Of a stretch of DNA of 64,000 bases, positions 42,677 through 50,418 are shown piece after piece. This DNA comes from Streptomyces sp. NBC_01476 (lineage in GTDB: Bacteria > Actinomycetota > Actinomycetes > Streptomycetales > Streptomycetaceae): the NCBI RefSeq assembly GCF_036227265.1, contig NZ_CP109446.1, positions 7,271,001 through 7,335,000 on the forward strand, written 5' to 3'. Under the pieces are notes generated by a model. It was not told the origin of the DNA, did not search any database, and saw only the letters and a program-made list of their open reading frames with translations. Positions within the stretch are counted from its first letter, which is position 1; every line of letters starts with the position of its first letter. A program made the translations under genes and the position numbers.

Positions 42677-42850
42677 CTACGCGTCGTCGTCTTCCCCCGC
42701 CGGGGCGTCGGCCACCGCGTCGAGGGCCGCGTGGAGATGGGGGATCAGGCGCTCCACGTCGGGGCCGTTGAGGACGGTGTGGCCCAGCAGCGTGCGGTTG
42801 AGGAGGACCCCGGCGCAGATGCCTTCGAGCCGATTCCGGTCCGCTCGGCG
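42677..42850 (-). pseudogene. C-terminal remnant of a TetR/AcrR-type regulator
   Basis: The minus strand encodes LEGICAGVLLNRTLLGHTVL, NGPDVERLIPHLHAALDAVA and an acidic end (GEDDDA, stop at 42677). Helical pattern and wording match the last helices of TetR regulators. Further upstream the frame degenerates and no helix-turn-helix exists before the DinB gene. It is a deletion remnant in a gap of 330 bases. Confidence 0.5.
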
Positions 42851-42977
42851 CCGGCCCGAGTGACCGGCTCCGCTCCCCGGTCGCCCGGGGCTTTGCCGCC
42901 CTGTTGGGGCAACCGGGGAACTCGCACTCGATGGTGGAAACCGCTCGGAACGCCAGGGGACGGTCGCGCGGCCGGGA

Positions 42978-43697
42978 CTACCCCTTCGCGGTGAAGCGGG
43001 TCCTCCACAGGTCGCGGAGCAGTGCGATCTCTGCCATGTGGTGGATGAATTCGAGGTTGGTCCCCGCCAGGACGGCGACGTACGGGTCGTCGGGATCGGA
43101 GCCGTACGGGTACTGCGAGAAACCGACCGTGTCGAGCTGCTCGTCGGTGACCGCGGCGACGCTCTCGCGCCAGCGGTCGATCAGCGCCCAGAACCGTTCG
43201 AGCGCCAAGGCGGCGGAGGGGGTGAAGTCGACCAGCAGCCTTGGTTCCTGCCGGCGTTCGCCGAAGGTCCACTCCCACTGGCCCGCGAAGCACGAGTGCA
43301 GGTGCTCCAGCCGCCACGCGATCGTGGTGACCGACGTCGGGTCGGGCTCCGGCTCCCCGGTGTGGGCGAGGACCTGCTCGACCCGCTCGACGCTCACGTT
43401 CCAGTCGTCGGCGATCTTGGCGACCGTCATGCCGCCGGCGACCTGCCGGGCGACCTCGGCGTACTCGTTCGCCGGGATGTCCGGGGCACCCAGGTCGAGC
43501 ACCCACTCGCCCGGCCCGTACGCCCTGGGGGTGACCGCCTCGCCCCTGCGCCGGACCGACCAGCAACCGGCCACTGGCTCCCACGCGTACTCCTCGTCAC
43601 CGAGCCCCGTCAGCCGCACCTGAGCCATCTCCCGGGCCTGGTCGAACTGATCGAGCAGCAACCCCAGCCGTCCGGTCCGCACACCCTGCGTCTCCAT
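42978..43697 (-). CDS. DinB-superfamily protein
   Basis: A 239-residue protein of the DinB/YfiT four-helix metalloenzyme-like group (DUF664-related): QFDQAREMAQVRLTGLGDEEYAWEP at the start, the first conserved His in WRLEHLHSCFAGQWEW, and the later His pair in NLEFIHHMAEIALLRDLWR. Such proteins often bind a metal through three His and act as thiol transferases. I used ATG 43697 (METQGVRTGR). No operon partner is evident. Confidence 0.85.
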   Translation of the reverse strand: METQGVRTGRLGLLLDQFDQAREMAQVRLTGLGDEEYAWEPVAGCWSVRRRGEAVTPRAYGPGEWVLDLGAPDIPANEYAEVARQVAGGMTVAKIADDWNVSVERVEQVLAHTGEPEPDPTSVTTIAWRLEHLHSCFAGQWEWTFGERRQEPRLLVDFTPSAALALERFWALIDRWRESVAAVTDEQLDTVGFSQYPYGSDPDDPYVAVLAGTNLEFIHHMAEIALLRDLWRTRFTAKG

Positions 43698-43867
43698 GCC
43701 GGGCCCCTTCGCCGTCGCGTACCTCACCACGCCCAGACGGAAGCTAACGGCTCCCCACCCGGAACCGCGACCGATTTTTCCGCCCCGCAGCCGTGCGAGG
43801 TGCCGTCGTCGAGGTCCACCAAACAGCGATACGTCCGCTCCGCCCGCCTCGGAACCCGCCCGGGTTT

Positions 43868-44746
43868 TCAGGTGACTTCCGGCGCGGCCCACGAGAAGTC
43901 GTACACGGCGAAGTCAGTGACCGGGACGTAACCGATTCGTTGGTAGAGGCTGTTACTTGTCGGGTTGGCAGGGTCCGCGAACAGTACGACCTCTGTGGCT
44001 CCTGCGGTCAGCGCGGCTCTGCTCACGTGGACCGTCACCGCGCCCGCGTAGCCGTGACCCCGGAGGTGAGCCGGGGTGTAAACGGGGTCCACCCGGATCT
44101 GGCCGGCGACCATCGAGGTCATCCCCGCCATGGAGACGGGGGTGCCGTCCTGGGTCTCCCAGAACGTGAAGCGTTTGTCGGCGAAGCGGGTGTAGGACCA
44201 GGAGTCGGCATCCACGGAGCGGATTTCTCCGACAGCGGCAACGAACTCGCCGCACCAGCGGATGAGTTGCCCACGGTCCTGCTCGCCTGCGACTCGGCCT
44301 CGGCCCTCGGGGAGTGGCTCTGGTGGGGGGAGCGTGCCAAGGCGGTACAGGCGGAGCCGCTGCCGGAGCGTCGGAACCGCGCCGGTGTGCCGCTGCCACG
44401 CCTCGGCGAATGCGCTGGCGCTGTCGTCCTCTCCGCTGACGCCGGGGAGCGTATGGCCGAGGTCGGCCAGGCGAGCGGCGAGCATGCCGGCCTGCTCGCG
44501 GGTCACGGGGGTAAGGCCCAGGCGGCCGGGCGGGGTGCGGTAAAAGATGGCGCTGACCTCGCCCCCTTGCTCCAGTCGGCCGAAGACGGGAGCTTCGGAG
44601 CCGAACGCGTTCGCCCCGCGCGTCCGCAGGCCCTCGATTACCGTCAACGGCATGGTGTGGAGGGACGGGCGCGAGTTCAGAAAGCCTTCGGTCCGACCGA
44701 GAAAGTTGTCGAGGTCCTGCGTAAGGTGCCAGCCGTCCGGGCGCAT
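43868..44746 (-). CDS. GNAT-family N-acetyltransferase
   Basis: A 292-residue protein whose C-terminal half is a GNAT fold: strand VAGQIRVDPVYTPAHLRGHG followed by AGAVTVHVSRAAL (acetyl-CoA pyrophosphate loop region 'RGHGYAGAV') and VLFADPANPTSNSLYQRIGY. The N-terminal ~140 residues form a second, more divergent domain, seen in FR47-like tandem GNATs. Substrate unknown. It begins 149 bases from the divergent WD40-like gene. Confidence 0.87.
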   Translation of the reverse strand: MRPDGWHLTQDLDNFLGRTEGFLNSRPSLHTMPLTVIEGLRTRGANAFGSEAPVFGRLEQGGEVSAIFYRTPPGRLGLTPVTREQAGMLAARLADLGHTLPGVSGEDDSASAFAEAWQRHTGAVPTLRQRLRLYRLGTLPPPEPLPEGRGRVAGEQDRGQLIRWCGEFVAAVGEIRSVDADSWSYTRFADKRFTFWETQDGTPVSMAGMTSMVAGQIRVDPVYTPAHLRGHGYAGAVTVHVSRAALTAGATEVVLFADPANPTSNSLYQRIGYVPVTDFAVYDFSWAAPEVT

Positions 44747-44894
44747 GCTTCATGATTCCTCACGCACTCGCCCTCGGGGGCACGACCGCCGACAGGCAGC
44801 CGAACCGGAACTCAACCTGATCACCGAGCGAGCCGCGGGGGCGGGGTGCGCAACTTCGGGAGGGTCCCCGGCCGTGGGCAGGTGAAAGGACGGG

Positions 44895-45869
44895 ATGGTG
44901 CGGTCGCTGCGGATGACCAGGGTGATGACGTTCAGGGGTGAACCGGACCCGGGGGCACTTCTGGTGCCGGCTCTGGGGCGGGACGGGCGTGGGGGAGCGG
45001 TGCTGTTGTCCACCGGGGCCGGCTGCGACGTGCACCGCTGGGACCCTGCGACGGGCCGGTTGTTGTGGCGGTTCACCGGGGCCGGCCCCGTGTCGGAGGT
45101 GGCGGTGGCGTGTCCGCCGCGGCGCGGTCCCCTCGTGGCGGTGGCGACCGATCTGGGGGTGGAGCGAGTCGACGCGGCGACTGGTACGGCCGTGCCGGAC
45201 GAGGAGATGGGGGACGTCGACACCATCTGGGATGTCACGTGCGGTGTCCTGCCCGATGGGCGCGCCTTCATCGCGGGTGCCGCGCAGTGCGAGGGGCTGG
45301 TGCACTGCTGGGACGCAGCCACGGCCGAGCGGCTGGGGCCGCTGCCGGCCAATGACGACCGCCCGGTCAAAGCCGTCACGTCGATGACGCTGCCGGACGG
45401 CACCGTGCTGATCGCGGCGGAGAACGAAGCCGGTGTCATCCGCCGTTGGGACGCGGCCACCAGCGAGCCGGTCGGTGCGCCGATCCACGGCGCAGGGGAG
45501 TACACCATGCGACTTGTCTCCCTGGCCATGCCCGGCAACCGCTCCCTGCTCGCGTCCCTCGACATGAACGGCACCCTGTCACGCTGGGACGCCATCACGG
45601 GCGAGCAGGTCGGAGGGCCGCCCGAGTTGGGTCCCGATGCGGTGGGGATCGCCGCAGGGTGCCTGGGCGATACGGGCATGCTCTTCATTTCCACCGTCGG
45701 AGGGCCGACAGAGGTCCGCGACATCATCAGCGGCGCCCCCGCCGGCACACCGTTCCCGGGAGTCAACCCCTCCGCCCTGACCTGCCCCGACGGCTCCCTC
45801 CTGCTCGCCACCGGCGGTGCCCGCACGGGCGAGATGCACCTGTACCGGCTGACCGTCCCTGCTGACTGA
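44895..45869 (+). CDS. WD40-like repeat protein
   Basis: A 324-residue protein made of about six blades. The repeated unit ends in Trp-Asp: DVHRWDPATGRLL, LVHCWDAATAERLG, VIRRWDAATSEPVG and LSRWDAITGEQVGG. It probably forms a beta-propeller used as a protein-interaction platform. No signal peptide, no kinase or helicase domain. It lies directly before the NB-ARC remnant on the opposite strand; WD40 and NB-ARC modules often occur together in large actinomycete regulators, so both may descend from one ancestral locus (inference). Confidence 0.8.
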   Translation: MVRSLRMTRVMTFRGEPDPGALLVPALGRDGRGGAVLLSTGAGCDVHRWDPATGRLLWRFTGAGPVSEVAVACPPRRGPLVAVATDLGVERVDAATGTAVPDEEMGDVDTIWDVTCGVLPDGRAFIAGAAQCEGLVHCWDAATAERLGPLPANDDRPVKAVTSMTLPDGTVLIAAENEAGVIRRWDAATSEPVGAPIHGAGEYTMRLVSLAMPGNRSLLASLDMNGTLSRWDAITGEQVGGPPELGPDAVGIAAGCLGDTGMLFISTVGGPTEVRDIISGAPAGTPFPGVNPSALTCPDGSLLLATGGARTGEMHLYRLTVPAD

Positions 45870-45879
45870 GCCGCACCTT

Positions 45880-46345
45880 CGACGGGAACCGGAACCGGAC
45901 GCGCAAGCGCAGCCAGGCCAGCGCGCGTCCGGCGTCCGGGAGCAGCGTGGTCCCGGGACGATGGGCTGAGATGATCTCTTCTGCCGTCTCCACGGTGTGC
46001 TGGTAGTAGGCCGGGAGCCGCTCAAGCGCGAGGTCCCGGTCGTCCGCCGGGTCATGGGCGAAGCAGAGGTTCGCGGCGAACTCGCGGAGGAGGTCGTGCA
46101 ACCGGTACCGGCGCGGGGCCACCTCCTCCAGAAGGTGGTCGGTGTACAGGGCCTCCGGTGCGTCGCGGGGCCTGCTCAGGGGGCACGCCGACGAGCGCTG
46201 CCGCCGCCTGTGCGTCGATGTCGGGGTCGGGATGCAGCCCGAGCGGCCGGAACAGGCGGCGGTCTGGCGGGCGGCAGGTCCTGGTAGGAGAGGGAGGGGC
46301 CCGCGTGGGGCGGACTCCGGTCGGACTACGCGTAACGGCATGCGG
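45880..46345 (-). pseudogene. Fragment of an AfsR-like NB-ARC/TPR regulator, frameshifted
   Basis: Two minus-strand frames join into one recognisable region. RRLFRPLGLHPDPDIDAQAA, ALVGVPPEQAPR is in one frame, and EALYTDHLLEEVAPRRYRLH, DLLREFAANLCFAHDPADDR, LERLPAYYQHTVETAEEIIS continues in another. That is the end of an NB-ARC ATPase (winged-helix part with the RYRLHDLLREFA motif) as in AfsR/SARP-type regulators. The P-loop, the DNA-binding domain and the TPRs are missing. One indel lies near 46170. Confidence 0.7.
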
Positions 46346-46416
46346 TCGACGCTGTTCCCGGCGCGGGAGTCCGGCGGGTCCGAACCGGCCGCGGGTGCGG
46401 CCGGGTTGGTGCCGGG

Positions 46417-46803
46417 TCAGGAGGAGGGCATCGCGTTCACCCATGTGGCGCGCCAGGCGGGCGGGGCGAACGGATCGGCGAAGTACTGGGTTTCGAGGGC
46501 GACTTTGCCGTCGCGGAACTCCATCACGCTGACGACATACGTCGGTTGCCCGTCGTAGTCCATCACGTATTCGGTGATCCACAGGTCCCCGCTGCCGAGA
46601 ATCCGGCGGACGGTGAAGGTGAGCTTCGCCGGGTGGTGTGAGCGCAGCGCCTGCAGATCGCGGCGGCCGTGGATGCGCTCACCCGACTGGGGATAGTCGG
46701 TGATGGCGTCGTCGTGATAAATCTCGTGCTCGGCGTCCTGGTCCCCGGCGGCAGACGCTGCCCAGTGCCGGTCCAGCGCCGCGCGAGTCTCCTGGTCTCC
46801 CAT
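46417..46803 (-). CDS. SnoaL-like (NTF2 fold) protein
   Basis: A 128-residue NTF2-like protein: AALDRHWAASAAGDQDAEHE, YHDDAITDYPQSGERIHGRR, and FRDGKVALETQYFADPFAPP. This is the classic small cone-shaped barrel with a polar pocket. ATG 46803 has GGAGGGA about eight bases upstream. Members are polyketide cyclases, isomerases or orphan proteins; no biosynthetic neighbours are present here, so the role is open. Confidence 0.88.
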   Translation of the reverse strand: MGDQETRAALDRHWAASAAGDQDAEHEIYHDDAITDYPQSGERIHGRRDLQALRSHHPAKLTFTVRRILGSGDLWITEYVMDYDGQPTYVVSVMEFRDGKVALETQYFADPFAPPAWRATWVNAMPSS

Positions 46804-47043
46804 GACGTTCCCTCCGATCACGGGGGATGTCGGACGAGATACCTTGAAAAGGCGTCCCGGCCTCACCGACTCCAGGCTAACGCCGGTGTTGGCGGCCGAC
46901 AGACTCGCGGTCGCGCTGACCAGGGCCAATGTGGGTGTCCGCAGCGAGAACGCCCCGGGGCGGACCGCGCGCTCGCCGCACCTCGGCACGGGCCGGGTTG
47001 TGGTCCTCCCCGCGGTCGCGCTGCGTGCCGGTAGCCTGATCGG

Positions 47044-47385
47044 GTGACCGAGCTTGAGCGGCCGCTGCTTGCGGATGTCTATCCCGCGCTGGTCTCCTTC
47101 CTGGGCACCGCGTTGGTCGCCGAGGGGGAGCCGGGCCTGGCGCGGAGCGTGGAGCGGCTGCGGTTCCACGGCTGGTGCGGGTGCGGGCCGTACTGCGGTT
47201 ATCTGCGCACGGCTCCCGAAGGCCGGGCCGAAAACGCCTGGATCCATCTCGATGACGGGGAAGAACCCCGGGTCTGGCTCCAACTCGACCGTGACCAGGC
47301 CTCCTTCGCCGGAATGGAGATCTGCGAGTTCCGGCTGGGGCCGGCGCCCGCCCTCGATCCGGACCGGCCCCCTCACGTGAAATGA
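47044..47385 (+). CDS. Small conserved-looking protein with CGCGPYC motif
   Basis: A 113-residue acidic protein (start GTG 47044). It contains a short Cys cluster (WCGCGPYCGYLRT) that could bind metal, and a beta-rich second half (ENAWIHLDDGEEPRVWLQLD; ASFAGMEICEFRLG). I cannot name a family. It ends 33 bases before the iron box of the DUF2470 gene and points the same way. Confidence 0.68.
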   Translation: MTELERPLLADVYPALVSFLGTALVAEGEPGLARSVERLRFHGWCGCGPYCGYLRTAPEGRAENAWIHLDDGEEPRVWLQLDRDQASFAGMEICEFRLGPAPALDPDRPPHVK

Positions 47386-47418
47386 GCCGGACGGGCGGCG
47401 CGCGGCCCTCCCCATAGG

Positions 47419-47437
47419 TTAGGTTAGGCATACCTAA
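47419..47437. promoter_or_regulatory. Iron box 1 (DmdR/IdeR-type operator)
   Basis: TTAGGTTAGGCATACCTAA matches the actinomycete iron-box consensus (TTAGGTTAGGCTMACCTAA) at nearly every position. It lies 40 bases upstream of the DUF2470 start. Confidence 0.88.
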
Positions 47438-47476
47438 GTAACCGTGGCGCTCCGCTCGTTCCCCTGGAGAACTTCG

Positions 47477-48181
47477 ATGCGATCTTTCCGTGCCCGCGTC
47501 ATCCAGCCGACCGCCGCCGAGCGCGTACGGTCCATCCTGGCCGCGGCCCATTCGATGGCGGTGGTGAGCGACGGCGTGCGCAGCGAGGTGCGCCGCCTCG
47601 ACGGGTCGGGGGCGATGAGCCCGATCCACCTGCACGAGCCGTCCGGGGCGACCCGCGCCCGGACCGCCGGATGGACCCCGGTGCGGCTGGAGTTCACCGA
47701 TATCGCTCCCACACCCGTACGCGACCGGCTGCGTGCGCGTCTCACCCTGACCGGAGTGATGGCCGCCGCGTACGACGCCGGGTCCGCGCAGAGCACGTGC
47801 CTGGAGTTCGGCCAGGCGGTCCTCGAAGACCCCGAGGGACGCGCGGTCGTGACGCTGGACGCGCTGCGGGCCACGGACCTGGACCCGATTGCGACCAGTG
47901 AGGCGGGCATGCTGACCCATCTCATGGACAGCCACCGCGAACTCGTCCCCCTGCTGCTGCGCCTTGTCCGCCCGCAGCCGGACAGGAGCGTGCTGCGCGC
48001 CCTCCCGGTCGCGATGGACCGCTACGGCATCACCGTCCGCCTCGAATACCCGAGCGGTCACCACGACGTCCGGCTGCCGTTCGCGACGCCCGTGACCCAC
48101 ATCGACCAGGCCGGCCCGCAGATCCAGGCGCTCCTCGCGGCGGCGCGCCGCTGCTCCCACCACAACCGCCTGCTGACCTGA
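47477..48181 (+). CDS. DUF2470 (HugZ C-terminal-like) protein, iron-regulated
   Basis: A 234-residue soluble protein of the DUF2470 group: first half AAERVRSILAAAHSMAVVSD; second half SEAGMLTHLMDSHRELVPLL and VAMDRYGITVRLEYPSGHHD followed by VRLPFATPVTHIDQ. DUF2470 forms the C-terminal domain of HugZ-type haem oxygenases and of related split-barrel proteins; the His in HMDSH-type motifs touches haem in that family. ATG 47477 has GGAGA seven bases upstream. The iron box just upstream ties it to the haem locus that follows, probably in intracellular haem handling (inference). Confidence 0.85.
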   Translation: MRSFRARVIQPTAAERVRSILAAAHSMAVVSDGVRSEVRRLDGSGAMSPIHLHEPSGATRARTAGWTPVRLEFTDIAPTPVRDRLRARLTLTGVMAAAYDAGSAQSTCLEFGQAVLEDPEGRAVVTLDALRATDLDPIATSEAGMLTHLMDSHRELVPLLLRLVRPQPDRSVLRALPVAMDRYGITVRLEYPSGHHDVRLPFATPVTHIDQAGPQIQALLAAARRCSHHNRLLT

Positions 48182-48222
48182 CCGCGCCGGCGGGCGTTTT
48201 CGTACCGCTACCGTTGCTCCCC

Positions 48223-49140
48223 ATGACCTCCACCGAGACAGGGATCACAGCGGAACTGGTCCAGGAGCTGCTGCGCGACCAGCACCCCGACCTGGCCGAT
48301 CGCCCGGTGCGGCTCGGCGCGCGCGGCTGGGACAACCAGATGTGGCGGCTCGGTGACGACCTCGCCGTCCGGCTGCCGTGGGCGACACGGTCCGCGGACA
48401 CGCTGCTGCGCAAGGAGCACGCCTGGCTGCCCTCCCTCGCCCCGCACCTACCGCTGCCGGTTCCCGTCCCGCAGCGCCTCGGTGAACCCTCCGCGCTGTT
48501 TCCGCGGCCCTGGATCGTCACCACCTGGGTGCCGGGCACGCCCGCCGACCGCGCCCCGGCCACGCGCACCCTGGAGGCGGCCGACACGTTGGCACTGTTC
48601 CTGACGGCCCTTCACCGTCCCGCTCCCGACGGCGCACCCGCCGGCGGTGGCCGCGGGGGGCCGCTGGCCGGCCACGCCGAACAGTTCGCCCAAGGGCTGG
48701 CCTCGGCCACCGAACTGGGACTGATCCCCGACCCGGACGCCGTCCGCGCGGTGTGGGAGGACGCCGCCGCCGCGCCGGTCTGGGCGGGCCCGGCGCTCTG
48801 GCTCCACGGCGACCTGCATCCGGCCAACGTCCTGACCACGGACGGCACCTTCTCCGGCGTGATCGACTTCGGTGAACTCTGCGCCGGCGATCCGGCCTGC
48901 GACCTGGCCGCCCCGTGGAACCTGCTGCCGGACGGCGCGGCTGACCGCTTCCACCAGGCGTACCGGCCGAGCCCGGACGCCGCGACCCTGCGCCGCGCCC
49001 GGGGCTGGGCACTGATGCGCGCCCTGGCCGGCATCCTCATCGGGGACGCCGGCGTCCACGGACGCCCCGGCGGCAAGCCCACCTGGGGCCCGCCCGGGCA
49101 TGCCGCGCTGCGACGCCTCACCGCACAGGTCCGCCGCTGA
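48223..49140 (+). CDS. Aminoglycoside/macrolide phosphotransferase-family kinase
   Basis: A 305-residue APH-fold kinase with catalytic loop LWLHGDLHPANVLTTDGTFS, metal-binding VIDFGELCAGDPACDLAAPW, and an N-lobe with LGARGWDNQMWRLGDDLAVR. The closest branch is the MphA/Mph-like 'fructosamine/choline/antibiotic' group. It starts 41 bases after the DUF2470 gene on the same strand, so it may be read from the iron-controlled promoter. I see no obvious reason for a link to iron. Confidence 0.85.
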   Translation: MTSTETGITAELVQELLRDQHPDLADRPVRLGARGWDNQMWRLGDDLAVRLPWATRSADTLLRKEHAWLPSLAPHLPLPVPVPQRLGEPSALFPRPWIVTTWVPGTPADRAPATRTLEAADTLALFLTALHRPAPDGAPAGGGRGGPLAGHAEQFAQGLASATELGLIPDPDAVRAVWEDAAAAPVWAGPALWLHGDLHPANVLTTDGTFSGVIDFGELCAGDPACDLAAPWNLLPDGAADRFHQAYRPSPDAATLRRARGWALMRALAGILIGDAGVHGRPGGKPTWGPPGHAALRRLTAQVRR

Positions 49141-49150
49141 CCCCCGGACG

Positions 49151-50272
49151 TCACCGCGTTCGTTCCGCGGAGCCGGTCGCCGGGTGCGCGTCGGTGTCCT
49201 GGAGCGCCTTGGCGACGGCATCGGAGATGGCCTGCCGGACTTTCGTCCGGCGCCGTCTGCGCAGCCGCAGGTATCCGTACACAGCGGCGGCGACGGCCGC
49301 CAGCAGGGCCAGCTGTCCCCACGGCCAGGCCCACACCGTACGGCCCGCGGTGGTCGGGGCGACGCTGATCGGCGGCTGGTCCTGCGAGGCGACCGGCTGC
49401 AGGATCACCTGGGCGTCCAGCCGGACGGCGGGCCAGACGCCGGTCACGGTGGCGGTACGGGTCAGGGAGCCGCCGGGCAGGATTTCGGGCAGGTCGGCGA
49501 CGGTGGCGGTCTGGCTCAGGAGCCCGAAGAGGCCCTTGATCCTGATCCGCTGATGGGCTTTCAGCCGGACGTTGCCGGTGTTGGTGACGGTGTAGCTGAC
49601 ATCCGCGCTGCCGCCGGCGGCCGGGTTCGCGGTCCCGTGGTAAGTGGCGTGGACCTCGCCGACGGTGAGGGCGGGGGCGAGCGGCCCGCTGACGCGGAGG
49701 TAGAGGCGGGAGCCGAGGCGCCGGTCCAACTGCACTGTCTTTCCCGCGCTCTTGGTGACCAGGGAGGTCACCACACCACCGGAGTGGTCGCCGGGGGTGG
49801 CGTTGGCGGGCACGGTGAGGGTGAAGGGCACCACCGCTGATTTCTGGCTCGCCAGCGTGATGGTGGCCGTCTTCATGGTGATCCAGGAGCCCACGTCGGT
49901 GGGCTTCTTCTCGGCCGCCAGCAGGTCGATGCCGCCGGCGGCGGTGGTGAAGGCGTCGCTGGCGTACACCCGGAGCCGGATGGTCGTGTCGCTGCGGTTC
50001 ACCACGGCGATCGCGTCCGTGATCCGGGCGCCCGGGGCGAGGTCGTAGGTGAAGTGGGGGCGCCCCTTGCCGAGGGGTGTGTCGGCCGGCGCAGCCCCCC
50101 AGGTGACCTGGTCTCCTTGCCGGGCGGGCGCGGGTGCGGAGGCGGGGGTCCCGGGCGCCGCCGCGGCGCTGGTGGCAGCCGGCAGCAGCAGGTGTCCGCA
50201 GGCCGCCAAGGTCATCAGTACGGTGGCGAGAACCTTGCGCGGGACGAGCGGCACGGCGGATCTCCTGGTCAT
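49151..50272 (-). CDS. DUF916 (WxL-partner) cell-surface protein, copy 1
   Basis: A 373-residue exported protein: signal peptide (residues 1-38), a beta-rich DUF916-like domain (GKGRPHFTYDLAPGARITDA; DRRLGSRLYLRVSG), a second Ig-like part (TVTNTGNVRLKAHQRIRIKG), one transmembrane helix (WGQLALLAAVAAAVYGYL) and a basic tail (RRRRRTK). DUF916 with its following domain is the WxL-interacting-protein architecture of Firmicutes, where it binds peptidoglycan and a WxL protein. The matching WxL-like gene lies immediately upstream (50419-53415). A strong hairpin separates them. Confidence 0.83.
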   Translation of the reverse strand: MTRRSAVPLVPRKVLATVLMTLAACGHLLLPAATSAAAAPGTPASAPAPARQGDQVTWGAAPADTPLGKGRPHFTYDLAPGARITDAIAVVNRSDTTIRLRVYASDAFTTAAGGIDLLAAEKKPTDVGSWITMKTATITLASQKSAVVPFTLTVPANATPGDHSGGVVTSLVTKSAGKTVQLDRRLGSRLYLRVSGPLAPALTVGEVHATYHGTANPAAGGSADVSYTVTNTGNVRLKAHQRIRIKGLFGLLSQTATVADLPEILPGGSLTRTATVTGVWPAVRLDAQVILQPVASQDQPPISVAPTTAGRTVWAWPWGQLALLAAVAAAVYGYLRLRRRRRTKVRQAISDAVAKALQDTDAHPATGSAERTR

Positions 50273-50366
50273 GTGGTGCTCTCCGTGGTCCTGGTACGGC
50301 GGCCGAGTTCGCCGAGGGCGCCGAGTGCGCGGCCCGCGGCGCCTTGTCGCCGGCAGGGCCGAAGGG

Positions 50367-50403
50367 CCGGCGTGCCCCCGCGATCGGTGCGGGGGCACGC
50401 CGG
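50367..50403. terminator. Hairpin between HtaA-WxL gene 1 and DUF916 gene 1
   Basis: A perfect 15-bp G/C stem (50367-50381 with 50389-50403) with a 7-base loop lies 15 bases after the HtaA-WxL stop. It may terminate part of the transcripts and keep the DUF916 level below that of the haem-binding protein. Confidence 0.8.
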
Positions 50404-50418
50404 GTCGTCCGGGTGGGT

